A stretch of 64,000 nucleotides of DNA from VAZQ01 sp035693615 (GTDB lineage: Bacteria > Pseudomonadota > Alphaproteobacteria > Rhizobiales > Xanthobacteraceae), in contig DASSGH010000159.1 of the NCBI GenBank assembly GCA_035693615.1, positions 31,412-95,411 of the forward strand. Reading direction: 5' to 3'. A program made the translations under genes and the position numbers. Below the pieces are notes generated by a model. The model saw only the letters and a program-made list of their open reading frames with translations, did not search any database and had not been told where the DNA came from. Positions 37,710-45,438 of the stretch are shown here, one piece after another. Every line of letters begins with the position of its first letter. Positions within the stretch are counted from its first letter, which is position 1.

Positions 37710-37895
37710 GCCAGTCCGGTCTCCTGCGTTATTTGCCGCTGGAGGTCCGAAATGCCGGCGAATTGGGCCCATTCGTATTATCCGGGTCCATCTCCGTGTG
37801 CGGGATAGTGGACTGAAGAGGTCATTCGGGCGCTTTGTCTCCAGAGGCCAATTTTGGTGTCTCATTTTTGGACACCGATTCAGTAAGGTGAGGGG

Positions 37896-38330
37896 ATGGC
37901 TGTGCTCGATCGCATCCACTCCTCCGCAACGTTGGTCAGTTCGATCCCGTTGATGCCGGCGCGCGGCTGCCATTTTCGAAACTCACATTGCTTTACGCCG
38001 AAAATGGCGGGGGTAAGACAACTCTCGCGGCGATTCGGCGGTCGCTTAGTACTGGCGATCCCATCTTTATTTCCGAACGGCATCGCCTCTCAGCGATAAG
38101 CACACCACAAGTGGTCATTGGGCAAATAGCACATCCTTCCTTTTTGAAAACGGCACATGGTCTGCGAGTCTTCCCAACATTGCAGTGTTCGATGACTTGT
38201 TCGTTGCGCAAAACGTTTTGCTCGGGACTCGATATTCAAACTGAGCATAGACAGAACTTGCATGAACTCATTCTCGGTGCTCAAGGCGTTTCGCTCAATA
38301 CCGCACTACAGACACATGTCGCCGCTCGAT
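37896..38330 (+). pseudogene. Remnant of an AAA-family ATPase (N-terminal part only, frameshifted)
   Basis: Starting at ATG 37896 with AAGGTGAGGGG ahead, the sequence encodes MAVLDRIHSS, then needs a frame change to read NVGQFDPVDAGARLPFSKL, LLYAENGGGKTTLAAIRRSL (Walker A) and TGDPIFISERHRLSA. A second shift is needed for NIAVFDDLFVAQNV and a third for CSGLDIQTEHRQNLHELILG and AQGVSLNTALQTHVAA. These pieces, in order, match the first 130 or so residues of large AAA/RecF-like ATPases found in mobile or defence contexts (family from memory). Nothing of the remaining protein is left. It lies 187 bases after tRNA-Gln, a common island site. Confidence 0.7.
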
Positions 38331-38433
38331 CCAGCCGCAACGCGGCCTCGTCCCCCAGCCAAGGAGAGGAGGGCGAGCCGGATGTCTCCTGGGGAGAATG
38401 CACGGCTGCTTGAGGAGCTTGCGCACCGCTCAG

Positions 38434-40122
38434 TCACCGCCGTCCGGAGCGCCAGATCGAGAAGATGACCCAGAGGCTGTTGACGAATGCGATCAGGTAG
38501 CCGACCAGCCCGCAGTAGGTGAGCAGGGACACCCCGAACACGGTCGGCCCTCCCGACACGGTCATTACTATGGACGAGCCGACCACAAGCGATGCTGTCA
38601 TGATGCCGATCGTCGCGCGATCAACTGCGTCGTGAACGCGATCACCGAAGGCGTCGAGGCGTTTAAGGTCGAGGTCGATCCGCATCCGGCCGTGTCGCGC
38701 GTCCTTGACTAACCGGGCAAGGTCACGCGGAATCGTGGCGACCAGCCCCAGGAAGTCGCTGAGCGTCGCTTGGCCCCGCCGCAAGGCTTCCCCCGGCTGA
38801 TAGCGTTCGGACATGGCGCGGTTGAGAAACGGCTCCGCGCGCGCCACGAGGCGGAACTCCGGATCGTACTGCCGGCCGAATCCCTCGAGAGTGATCAGCG
38901 CCTTGAACAGGAGCGCGAGATCCGCCGGCAGCACGATCGAATGCTCGCGCAGGATCGCGGATACTCGGTGCAGCAGGGTCCCGATCTTTAGGTCCTTCAA
39001 CTGCGCGTCGGAAAAATCGACAGCCAGTTCGCCTAGATCGGCGGCCAGCCGAGCTTCGTTCACCGCGTCACTGCCACGCCAGTCGAGCAGCACCTCCAGC
39101 ATCCTTTCTTCGTCCTGGTGCACGAACCCTGCGAGCAGGTTGACGAGCTGGTTGCGCCGCGCCGACGATAGCCGGCCCACCATGCCGAAATCGATCAGCG
39201 CGATGCGGTTGTCAGGCAGGCACATCACATTGCCGGGATGCGGATCGGCCTGAAAGAAGCCGTCGATCAGGATCATCTTGAGCATGGCATCCACACCGCG
39301 CGCGCCGATGGCCTTGCGGTCGAGGCCGGCATTGTCGATGGCCTCTAAATCGTCGCCGCGGATGCCCTCGATGTGCTCTTGCACATTCATCGAGCTGCTC
39401 GTCCATTCCCAATATATGCGTGGGACTAGAACGTCGAGGTCGCCGGCGAAGTTGCGGGCGAAGCGTTCCGTGTTGCGTGCTTCCACTGCGAGATCGAGCT
39501 CGCGCTCGAGCGAGCGGCGCAGCTGGCCCACCAGGTCGACGGGCCGATAGCGCCGCGCCTCTGGGATCTCCCGCTCGGCGAAATGGGCAAGATGCTCAAG
39601 GATTCGCAGATCGGCGTCGACCTTTGGGACGATTCCAGGGCGGCGAACCTTCAGGATGACCGGCGTGCCGCTGGTGAGCGTTGCCCGATGAATCTGAGCG
39701 ATCGAGGCCGCGGCGTAGGGCTGACGCTCGAGATCGGCGAACACTTCAAGCGGCGGCCGACCGAGCGTTTGTTCGATCTGCGGTAAGAGATCGTCGAACG
39801 GTACCGGCGCGACGTGGCTATACAGCCGGTTGAGCTCATCGGTCCACGCCGGAGGGAGAAGGTCCTCTCTTGTCGAGAGTATCTGACCTAGCTTGACGAA
39901 GGTGGGTCCGAGTTGCTCGAAGGCGAGCCTGGCGCGCTGCTGTGGTGCGAGATGGGCGAACTCACTGGCCTGTCCCCATTGCAGGACTTGGCCGGTGCGC
40001 TCGAATAGCGTGGAGACGCCGGCGCGACGCACGATGTCGCCCAGCCCATGGCGAATGAGGACCGAGCTGATCTCCCGCAGGCGGGGCAGCTCGCGGGCCA
40101 TGCTGAACACCCCGGAGACCAT
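38434..40122 (-). CDS. UbiB/AarF (ABC1) kinase-like protein
   Basis: A 562-residue atypical kinase-like protein of the UbiB family, needed for ubiquinone synthesis or lipid/quinone handling. The KxGQ motif is in PTFVKLGQILSTREDLLP near residue 75, the Ala-rich loop in AAASIAQIHRATL near 138, the lysine in VILKVRRPGI near 158, DPHPGNVMCLPD near 295 and DFGMVGRLS near 312. Two C-terminal membrane helices follow (about 500-550). Because it borders a quinone-linked anaerobic cluster, it could be a second UbiB-like paralogue rather than the housekeeping one; that is inference. Confidence 0.88.
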   Translation of the reverse strand: MVSGVFSMARELPRLREISSVLIRHGLGDIVRRAGVSTLFERTGQVLQWGQASEFAHLAPQQRARLAFEQLGPTFVKLGQILSTREDLLPPAWTDELNRLYSHVAPVPFDDLLPQIEQTLGRPPLEVFADLERQPYAAASIAQIHRATLTSGTPVILKVRRPGIVPKVDADLRILEHLAHFAEREIPEARRYRPVDLVGQLRRSLERELDLAVEARNTERFARNFAGDLDVLVPRIYWEWTSSSMNVQEHIEGIRGDDLEAIDNAGLDRKAIGARGVDAMLKMILIDGFFQADPHPGNVMCLPDNRIALIDFGMVGRLSSARRNQLVNLLAGFVHQDEERMLEVLLDWRGSDAVNEARLAADLGELAVDFSDAQLKDLKIGTLLHRVSAILREHSIVLPADLALLFKALITLEGFGRQYDPEFRLVARAEPFLNRAMSERYQPGEALRRGQATLSDFLGLVATIPRDLARLVKDARHGRMRIDLDLKRLDAFGDRVHDAVDRATIGIMTASLVVGSSIVMTVSGGPTVFGVSLLTYCGLVGYLIAFVNSLWVIFSIWRSGRR

Positions 40123-40158
40123 TGTTCACCCGGCGACCATCTAATTATGTGGCGGAGG

Positions 40159-40785
40159 CTATGTGCTGTTTTTCGCCTTGGATTGGTCGCGCAGAGCATC
40201 CGCAACGCCGGCCAGCACGCCACTGGCAAGTAGCGCCACTCGCGCGCTCGCATCACGGATTCCCGCCATCCCCGTTGTAGTGCCCACGCCTTCGGCAAAC
40301 TCGCCCATCATGCTTGCGACACGCGCGCTCGCTTCCACTCCGATGTTTTGGGCATGGACCGCAAGCTCCGCCATTTCGCGACGGAGGTTGCCGGTCATCG
40401 CCTCCGCAATGCGGCTCGCCGCGGCGGTGTAGTCCTGTTGCAGCCGCCTCAGACTGACCAGCGCTTCCTTCAAGTCGTTGTCGGTGAAATCCTTCCCCCG
40501 TGCCGCGAGCTGCTGCAGAGCATCATGCACCTCGCTCGCGGACTTCGTGAGTGCCGCGTCAAGACTTCGCACTAAATCGGCAAATAGCTCCCGCGTCTCG
40601 GCTCCGCTAACGGCCACGTTGTCCGCTGTTCCGCCGATCACCGCGCGAGCAACATCCCTGACCGCCTCGGGGTCGATCCGGCCCTCCTTTAGAGCTTGGC
40701 TTGTCAACCCCTTTACCCGCTCCCGGATCATCTGGTCTTCGGTGCGAATGGAATATGCTGCATCCGATGTGGTCGGTTCAGGCAT
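40159..40785 (-). CDS. Helical hypothetical protein (DUF6781-like)
   Basis: A 208-residue, almost wholly helical protein rich in Ala, Glu and Arg: IRERVKGLTSQALKEGRIDP, DVARAVIGGTADNVAVSG, SLRRLQQDYTAAASRIAEAM, and a C-terminal hydrophobic stretch ASARVALLASGVLAGVADAL that could lie on a membrane. No signal peptide. I recall similar proteins as DUF6781, without known function. It is 36 bases downstream-facing from the UbiB-like gene start on the same strand, so the two may form an operon; an FNR/FixK-type palindrome lies about 290 bp upstream. Confidence 0.65.
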   Translation of the reverse strand: MPEPTTSDAAYSIRTEDQMIRERVKGLTSQALKEGRIDPEAVRDVARAVIGGTADNVAVSGAETRELFADLVRSLDAALTKSASEVHDALQQLAARGKDFTDNDLKEALVSLRRLQQDYTAAASRIAEAMTGNLRREMAELAVHAQNIGVEASARVASMMGEFAEGVGTTTGMAGIRDASARVALLASGVLAGVADALRDQSKAKNST

Positions 40786-41074
40786 GCATTGCTCCGTGGC
40801 TGCTGATGGTCAACTTAGAGCATTTTGCGGCCGGCCGACAGGAGGAGATCCGCGATTTAGCAATTGAAAAGCGAACGCCGGGAGCGGTCGAAATGGGGTC
40901 TTGCCTGACTGATGCGACCCGCTAGACGGCTCCCGGCGTACCGTTCGTGAGCAGCCACTGCGCTGAAGCCCGAACGTATGCATCAGCGGTCACCGTGGCA
41001 CGAACTTCGGTGGTTTCATCCAACAGCCTCCAACAGTTGACGCAAATACATTAGCTGAAAAAAGCCCGGCAAAA

Positions 41075-41088
41075 TTGATCAAGATCAA
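41075..41088. promoter_or_regulatory. FNR/FixK-type operator
   Basis: TTGATCAAGATCAA, a perfect TTGAT-N4-ATCAA palindrome. It is about 290 bp upstream of the leftward DUF6781-like start and 177 bp upstream of the rightward 67-aa gene, so its target is less clear than for the others. Confidence 0.7.
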
Positions 41089-41197
41089 ATCCTGGCTGCA
41101 CGGCATTGCGATTTCAGCATAGCCAGCTCGCTTTTCCGCAGACCTTGCAGCCGATTCGTGTCGTTCGGGGCGATTGTTCGCCAAAGCATCACTTGAT

Positions 41198-41211
41198 TTG
41201 ATTTTGATCAA
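41198..41211. promoter_or_regulatory. FNR/FixK-type operator upstream of the 67-aa cysteine protein
   Basis: TTGATTTTGATCAA, a perfect TTGAT-N4-ATCAA palindrome whose centre is 60 bp upstream of ATG 41265, a spacing suited to activation. Confidence 0.78.
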
Positions 41212-41264
41212 TGTCGCGGACGATGGCCGTCAGATACTTTGCCAATCAATATTGGAGGATAGCC

Positions 41265-41468
41265 ATGCGAAAATTCGAAATGATTCAAAGGATATTTCGC
41301 AAAAGACTGGGTTTGACGTCGCGGCGCCCGCGGAGATCTGATTTCACCTGCGGAGACTGCGAACGCTGGAAGCGATGCGGGTTGCCACCCCACGACGACT
41401 GTATCCACAGAGCTGCCCAGATCGCCCGCAGCGCAACACCGGCACGTTTGCGCCTGCCTATCTACTGA
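41265..41468 (+). CDS. Small cysteine-motif protein (67 aa), FNR-box controlled
   Basis: A 67-residue basic protein: MRKFEMIQRIFRKRLGL, then a cysteine cluster CGDCERWKRCGLPPHDDC (C-x2-C-x5-C-x7-C, residues about 29-46). The first three cysteines have the same spacing as in the DUF6455-like proteins of this cluster. GGAGGATAG lies seven bases before the ATG and a perfect FNR/FixK palindrome just upstream. Function unknown; four cysteines could bind zinc or an Fe-S cluster. Codon use looks normal. It could be a mini-member of the same functional group. Confidence 0.6.
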   Translation: MRKFEMIQRIFRKRLGLTSRRPRRSDFTCGDCERWKRCGLPPHDDCIHRAAQIARSATPARLRLPIY

Positions 41469-41507
41469 AGCCCGCTGCTGTCGCATTCGCAAAAACACGG
41501 AGTTTTT

Positions 41508-41921
41508 TTAGCGAATGGCGGGCCTTCCACGTAGCAGGGCGAGAGCGCCGGCGAGGAGCGCGATATTGCCTGCAGCCCCGACGAGATTGAGTTCGATTCC
41601 GGCGAATTGTACCAACTGCTTGCCAGGGTCGGCTAGCGCCGTGTCGGGCACTAATAGGGCGGGAAGGAACGCAACCCAGATGCAGCCCTGGATCAGGGCC
41701 GCAGTCCTGCTGCGGTCGACTTGACCCGCTGGTGACCAGACCAGCCAGAGAGACAGGGCTGAAAGCAGGCTGATGGCGATGACGAACCAAGCCCCATGAA
41801 AATGCGCATGCGGCGGCCACAACTCGCTGAAAATGTGCGTGCTGTTCCAATCCGCGATATTCGAGCCAATTAGCGTGGTCAAGCTCACGAACGTGATAAG
41901 GATGCGTGAAAGCCTGAGCAT
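41508..41921 (-). CDS. Four-helix membrane protein (DUF6640-like)
   Basis: A 137-residue membrane protein with four predicted helices: LSRILITFVSLTTLIGSNIAD, AWFVIAISLLSALSLWLVW, AALIQGCIWVAFLPALLV and LVGAAGNIALLAGALALL. Between helices 1 and 2 the segment HIFSELWPPHAHFHGAW is His-rich and could bind metal or haem. GGAGG lies seven bases before ATG 41921. The FNR/FixK site at 42010-42023 lies 89-102 bp upstream, shared with the divergent DUF6455-like gene. Function unknown. Confidence 0.65.
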   Translation of the reverse strand: MLRLSRILITFVSLTTLIGSNIADWNSTHIFSELWPPHAHFHGAWFVIAISLLSALSLWLVWSPAGQVDRSRTAALIQGCIWVAFLPALLVPDTALADPGKQLVQFAGIELNLVGAAGNIALLAGALALLRGRPAIR

Positions 41922-42009
41922 GCGAAGCCTCCAGAAAGCGTCCATCGGCGGCCGTAGGCAGCTCGGCCCGCCGCAGCGCCCTACAAATTACTGAGAACCG
42001 GGATCGAAT

Positions 42010-42023
42010 TTGACTTAGATCAA
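42010..42023. promoter_or_regulatory. FNR/FixK-type operator between divergent genes
   Basis: TTGACTTAGATCAA (TTGAC-N4-ATCAA). It lies midway between the divergent starts at 41921 and 42110, about 90-100 bp from each, so one site may control both directions. Confidence 0.78.
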
Positions 42024-42109
42024 TACTCCCGTTTGCGATCTACACAACACTGCCACCAGTCCAATGGTGGCGCCGGGACCCTGTGTGCAACGACTCAGAG
42101 GAGGGTACG

Positions 42110-42580
42110 ATGCGCCAACAGAGAAATCAGCTACCATTAAACGTCTTCACCCGACTGTGGCAACGTTGGATGGCGGATCAGGCCGCTCAGCTGCTCGAAG
42201 CTGCCCGCCTCGGCTCTGACAAGCTCGAAGTTCTGACGACTGGTCAAGAAATCTCGAATACCAATCGTTGCAAGGTTGCGGAGAAGCAGCTTGACGGCTT
42301 GCTATTACGCCGCATGCTGGCGTTTGACCTCGACCCGTATGAATTGGCTTCCTCGGATCCCGCTTTGCTTCGTCACCTTCAGCGGCGTTGCACCGAGTGC
42401 GAGAACCGGGACGAATGCGCCATGGATCTAGGGCGCACATCGAGCAATAAGTGGTTGCGAGGCCAGGACGACTTGCCCGACTATTGCGAGAACGCCTTAG
42501 CGCTCGAGCTGCTGATCGCCCTGCAAAACCGGCCAAAGGCGCCGGCGGCGAAATGGAGTGAGCAACATGAAGGCTGCTGA
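42110..42580 (+). CDS. DUF6455-like cysteine-motif protein, paralogue 1
   Basis: A 156-residue soluble protein. The N-terminal 60 residues are variable and helical. The conserved module runs LLLRRMLAFDLDPYELASSDP, LLRHLQRRCTECENRDECAMDL and, near the end, LPDYCENALALELLIAL. The cysteines follow C-x2-C-x5-C with a fourth in the YC-x-N-A element; two further paralogues are at 44841-45272 and 53379-53891. GAGGAGGG precedes ATG 42110. The stop overlaps the start of the CBS-BON gene by 14 bases, so the two are probably co-translated. Family function is unknown; a metal- or redox-related role is inferred from cysteines and FNR-type control. Confidence 0.75.
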   Translation: MRQQRNQLPLNVFTRLWQRWMADQAAQLLEAARLGSDKLEVLTTGQEISNTNRCKVAEKQLDGLLLRRMLAFDLDPYELASSDPALLRHLQRRCTECENRDECAMDLGRTSSNKWLRGQDDLPDYCENALALELLIALQNRPKAPAAKWSEQHEGC

Positions 42581-43259
42581 CGTAATGGTCTCTGCTGTCA
42601 TTGGTGTTCGCCCGAACGCTCGGGTTGAGGAAGTAGCCAAGATTCTCCTAGCGAACCACATCAGCGCCGTGCCAGTCCTCGACGAGGAGGGCGAGCTTCT
42701 TGGCATCGTCAGTGAGGGGGACCTCATGCGGCGGCCAGAGGCAGGGACTGAGCGGCGACGTTCCTGGTGGCTGGAACAACTGACGGGGAAACAGGTACTC
42801 GCCGCCGAGTATGTGAAATCGCACTCACACAAAGTCAGTGATGTGATGACACGCGCAGTGGTTACCGCGACGCCGGATACCCCGCTTGGGGAAATTGCAA
42901 CTTTGCTGGAAAAAAAGCGTATCAAACGAGTGCCGATCGTACAGAATGGAAAGGTGGTGGGGATCGTGAGCCGCGCGAACCTGCTTCAGGCGCTCGCCAC
43001 CATGCCGGTGAACGACACAGCCGATGCGCACAGCAATGATTCGGAAATCCGCGAAAAGGTGCTGTCACTACTGAATGGGGAGCGGTGGCGGCCCGCACTC
43101 CTAAACGTGACTGTCCATGACGGGAACGTTGATCTGTGGGGCTTTGTCACCTCGAATGACGAAAAGAAGGCCGCCCGAATTGCGATAGAAGGAGTAGTTG
43201 GTGTGAAGAGCATTAATGACCATTTGACAATCCCCCCGCCCGAGACTGCAATGGTGTGA
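42567..43259 (+). CDS. CBS-domain pair with C-terminal BON domain
   Basis: A 230-residue protein: two CBS motifs (about 4-60, MVSAVIGVRPNARVEEVAKIL, GIVSEGDLMRRP; and about 88-150, VMTRAVVTATPDTPLGEIATLL, RVPIVQNGKVVGIVSRANLL) that usually bind adenine nucleotides, then a BON domain (about 160-226, NVTVHDGNVDLWGFVTSNDEKK, GVKSINDHLTI) that binds lipids or partner proteins. ATG 42567 has GGAG eight bases ahead and overlaps the preceding gene. An energy-sensing role under low oxygen is plausible by context but not shown. Confidence 0.88.
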   Translation: MKAADVMVSAVIGVRPNARVEEVAKILLANHISAVPVLDEEGELLGIVSEGDLMRRPEAGTERRRSWWLEQLTGKQVLAAEYVKSHSHKVSDVMTRAVVTATPDTPLGEIATLLEKKRIKRVPIVQNGKVVGIVSRANLLQALATMPVNDTADAHSNDSEIREKVLSLLNGERWRPALLNVTVHDGNVDLWGFVTSNDEKKAARIAIEGVVGVKSINDHLTIPPPETAMV

Positions 43260-43306
43260 TTGGCTCGTGTAGTCATGGAGGTAAGTTTGACCCTGGAGCT
43301 CTGCTT

Positions 43307-43708
43307 ATGAAATGGGCAAAGATGACGGCAACCGCGATAGCGCTTGGCGCGGGCCTGATCTTTTTCGAAGTAGCTGGGCCATCCGCTCAGTTATGCGCGG
43401 CGGAGCCGCAAAGCTTCTCCGAGGATATATTGCCGATCCTCAACGGCCGATGTGTGAGTTGTCACCAGCCCGGCGGCGCAGGGTACGAAAAAAGCGGGCT
43501 CGACCTCACTAGTTACGAGGGATTGATGAAGGGTACCAAGTTCGGGGCGATGGTAATCCCCCGTGATCCGGAGAGCAGCAACTTGATGTGGCTGCTTGAT
43601 TGGCGTGCGTCCCCCGATGTGCGCATGCCGCACGGCAAGAAAAAGCTATCGATCTGCGACCGCAACGCCATTCGCGCATGGATTCGCGAGGGTGCGAAGA
43701 ACAATTGA
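43307..43708 (+). CDS. Exported c-type cytochrome domain protein (planctomycete-type)
   Basis: A 133-residue exported protein. An N-terminal signal/anchor (KMTATAIALGAGLIFFEVAG) is followed by a single haem c motif CVSCH near residue 48 in ILPILNGRCVSCHQPGG, and the downstream pattern GLDLTSYEGLMKGTKFGAMVIPRDPESS, MPHGKKKL and IRAWIREGAKNN, typical of the PSCyt1-type cytochrome domain. GGAG precedes ATG 43307. It probably carries electrons or senses redox state in the periplasm. It lies 47 bases after the CBS-BON gene on the same strand. Confidence 0.82.
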   Translation: MKWAKMTATAIALGAGLIFFEVAGPSAQLCAAEPQSFSEDILPILNGRCVSCHQPGGAGYEKSGLDLTSYEGLMKGTKFGAMVIPRDPESSNLMWLLDWRASPDVRMPHGKKKLSICDRNAIRAWIREGAKNN

Positions 43709-43767
43709 TCGCGTACCTAGATGCGTTTTGTCGGCTGCCCGCCTGGCAACGTTGTTAAAATGACGGC

Positions 43768-44112
43768 ATGACCGCGCTCGTAGCGGAGCGGAATTCAATG
43801 CTCACAGCAGCACGCGTATCGCAGCTCGCGCAGGAACGTGCCGACCAGACGCGCTGGATGGCCGATCACTACGAAGAACAACTTCGTCGACTAAAGATGG
43901 AAGAATTGGATATAGAGGCGAAACGTCGAGCGGCGAGCCTGTCGAGCAAGCGGTTTGCGAACTTTGAACCCGAGATCGACGGACACCTCCAATGCCCCCA
44001 CTGTTGGATTGATAAGGAAGCGCGATCTCGCCTCAATCCGGTTCCCGGTACCGCCGGCGAGGACATCTTCAGATGCGACGAATGTCATTTTGAGATTTCA
44101 GCTCCTGCCTAG
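43768..44112 (+). CDS. Coiled-coil and zinc-ribbon hypothetical protein
   Basis: A 114-residue protein. Residues 15-65 form a charged helix likely to coil (RVSQLAQERADQTRWMADHY, EELDIEAKRRAA). The C-terminal part has two CxxC pairs, LQCPHCWIDKEA near 73 and FRCDECHFEIS near 100, a zinc-ribbon arrangement. No signal peptide. Function unknown. It lies between two cytochrome genes on the same strand. No ribosome site is obvious before ATG 43768; an internal ATG at 43798 is an alternative start. Confidence 0.6.
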   Translation: MTALVAERNSMLTAARVSQLAQERADQTRWMADHYEEQLRRLKMEELDIEAKRRAASLSSKRFANFEPEIDGHLQCPHCWIDKEARSRLNPVPGTAGEDIFRCDECHFEISAPA

Positions 44113-44215
44113 GCCCGTATTTCTGCTAGTTGCGCGCGGCGGCTTGCGCGGACTGGCACGGCTCGCTGCGAATAGAGGTGAATCTTCCCCTTACCCCAAC
44201 GCGAAGAGGTCCCCA

Positions 44216-44542
44216 ATGGATGGACGCACAAAGCTCCGCTGCTTTTCTCAGTACCTGATAGTTGTTGTGATTGGGGCGGCCACCCCGGCATTTGCCGCCG
44301 ATCCCACCAATGGTCGACGGCTTGCAGAGCGATGGTGCCAAGCTTGCCATGTGGTGACCCCCACACAAGTTCGCGCCGCCAGCGACCAGGCGCCGCCGTT
44401 TGCGACAATTGCGAAGACACCCGATGTTGATGCAGCCAAGATCGCTTTGTTCTTGCTCGACCCGCATCCGAAGATGCCGGACATGGCACTATCTCGATCG
44501 GAAGCAGCAGACCTCGCCGCATATATTGTTAGTCTCAAATAA
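44216..44542 (+). CDS. Small periplasmic c-type cytochrome
   Basis: A 108-residue class I cytochrome c. Signal peptide (LRCFSQYLIVVVIGAATPAFA) then GRRLAERWCQACHVV near residue 35-47 with the CxxCH haem site, and the distal methionine in HPKMPDMALSRSEAADLAAYI near 85. GAAGAGG lies ahead of ATG 44216. A general electron shuttle in the periplasm; with the cytochromes at 43307 and 54035 it makes three monohaem proteins in this cluster. Confidence 0.88.
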   Translation: MDGRTKLRCFSQYLIVVVIGAATPAFAADPTNGRRLAERWCQACHVVTPTQVRAASDQAPPFATIAKTPDVDAAKIALFLLDPHPKMPDMALSRSEAADLAAYIVSLK

Positions 44543-44840
44543 CAGCAACGGCGTGTGGCACTGACCTATCCCGCCGTCATTTTCGCTGGGACCAAGCTCC
44601 GGTGTCGCTTTGGCCGACCAGTAGAACTCCTGAATTCTCTTAGTCAACCATGGCCGCAACTGGTGCTCCTGAAGCCACGCGAATATGCCACGCGGTCGCC
44701 CCCTAATATTGAAGTGAACGCTAACGATGCAACGGCTCTGACAACAAGATCGGCAGCACGGTCAGACGACGGGCGCTTTGCCGGGTCATGGGCAGAGCGC
44801 TTCTCGAAATTAGTCCAACAGCGATCCCGCGGGCTTTGGA
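44543..44840. other. 298-base non-coding stretch between convergent genes
   Basis: It separates the cytochrome stop from the stop of the leftward DUF6455-like gene. A frame is open on the plus strand, but it shows no family features and runs through into the DUF6455-like gene. No clear terminator seen. Confidence 0.45.
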
Positions 44841-45272
44841 TTACCACTCATTCCGCGCGCGCCAAGGCAGCGCGTTGAGGGCCATAAGGGTTGCAGCGTT
44901 CGGGCAATAGTCCTGCCATACCGGATCATCCGAATCGCGTGCCATATCCCGCTTACACTGGCGCTTGCTGTTGCAAAGCGTGCAAACTCGCTGAAGGTCC
45001 TGGAACGCTCGTGGTTCGGTCCGGGATACCTCGTTGCGGTCGAGGTCCAGCGCGGCCATCCTGCGCAGCAAAAGATCGGCTGAGCCAGGACCAAGGGCCG
45101 CGGCCCTGCGCAGTTCGGCGGGGGACATGCCGATATCTCTGGCCATGCGCTCCACTTCGTCTTCCCCGCAGCATCTGAGCTCCGATGCAGAACTCTTCCT
45201 GGCCCAATTACGCAGCCACTGCAAAATAGCTTTGATCGGGGAAGGGCTTTTTCGTCCGAGCAGGGCCAACAT
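44841..45272 (-). CDS. DUF6455-like cysteine-motif protein, paralogue 2
   Basis: A 143-residue soluble protein. After a basic amphipathic start (PIKAILQWLRNWARK) comes EVERMARDIGMSPAELRRAAAL, found in many DUF6455 proteins, then the shared module LLLRRMAALDLDRNEVSRTEP, FQDLQRVCTLCNSKRQCKRDM and WQDYCPNAATLMALNAL. Cysteine spacing is C-x2-C-x5-C plus YC. AGGAGGG lies four bases before ATG 45272. The FNR/FixK site at 45351-45364 is 79-92 bp upstream. Function unknown. Confidence 0.78.
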   Translation of the reverse strand: MLALLGRKSPSPIKAILQWLRNWARKSSASELRCCGEDEVERMARDIGMSPAELRRAAALGPGSADLLLRRMAALDLDRNEVSRTEPRAFQDLQRVCTLCNSKRQCKRDMARDSDDPVWQDYCPNAATLMALNALPWRARNEW

Positions 45273-45350
45273 TTAACCCTCCTGGTTTATGAACTATGCG
45301 TGCGCGTATGTCCTTGCTCTTGCAATATAGCTCGATGGCGCCAGTGATTT

Positions 45351-45364
45351 TTGACCTACGTCAA
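45351..45364. promoter_or_regulatory. FNR/FixK-type operator between divergent DUF6455-like and MFS genes
   Basis: TTGACCTACGTCAA, a perfect palindrome of the TTGAC-N4-GTCAA form. It is about 80 bp upstream of the leftward start at 45272 and 75 bp upstream of the rightward start at 45439. Confidence 0.7.
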
Positions 45365-45438
45365 ATTTGTTCCGCCGATGAGTTCAAAAATTGGTCGGCA
45401 GGATTGAGCGCTGGGCACCTTTCTGACTGCATGGGCGA

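Larger units (their letters stand above)
40786..41264. other. 479-base intergenic region with two FNR/FixK-type palindromes
   Basis: No credible gene is seen. The stretch contains two perfect TTGAT-N4-ATCAA sites (41075-41088 and 41198-41211) and ends with the GGAGG ribosome site of the 67-residue gene. The first site may serve the leftward DUF6781-like gene or an unrecognised transcript. Confidence 0.6.

Noticed and set aside
37563..37973. A 136-residue minus-strand reading frame containing GREDSNLRMAESKSAALPLGYAP
   Set aside because: It is the antisense translation of tRNA-Gln, a well-known spurious protein, and has no support outside the tRNA.
44555..44878. A 107-codon plus-strand frame between cytochrome and DUF6455-like genes
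   Set aside because: No ribosome site, no recognisable pattern, and it runs into the end of a real gene on the other strand.
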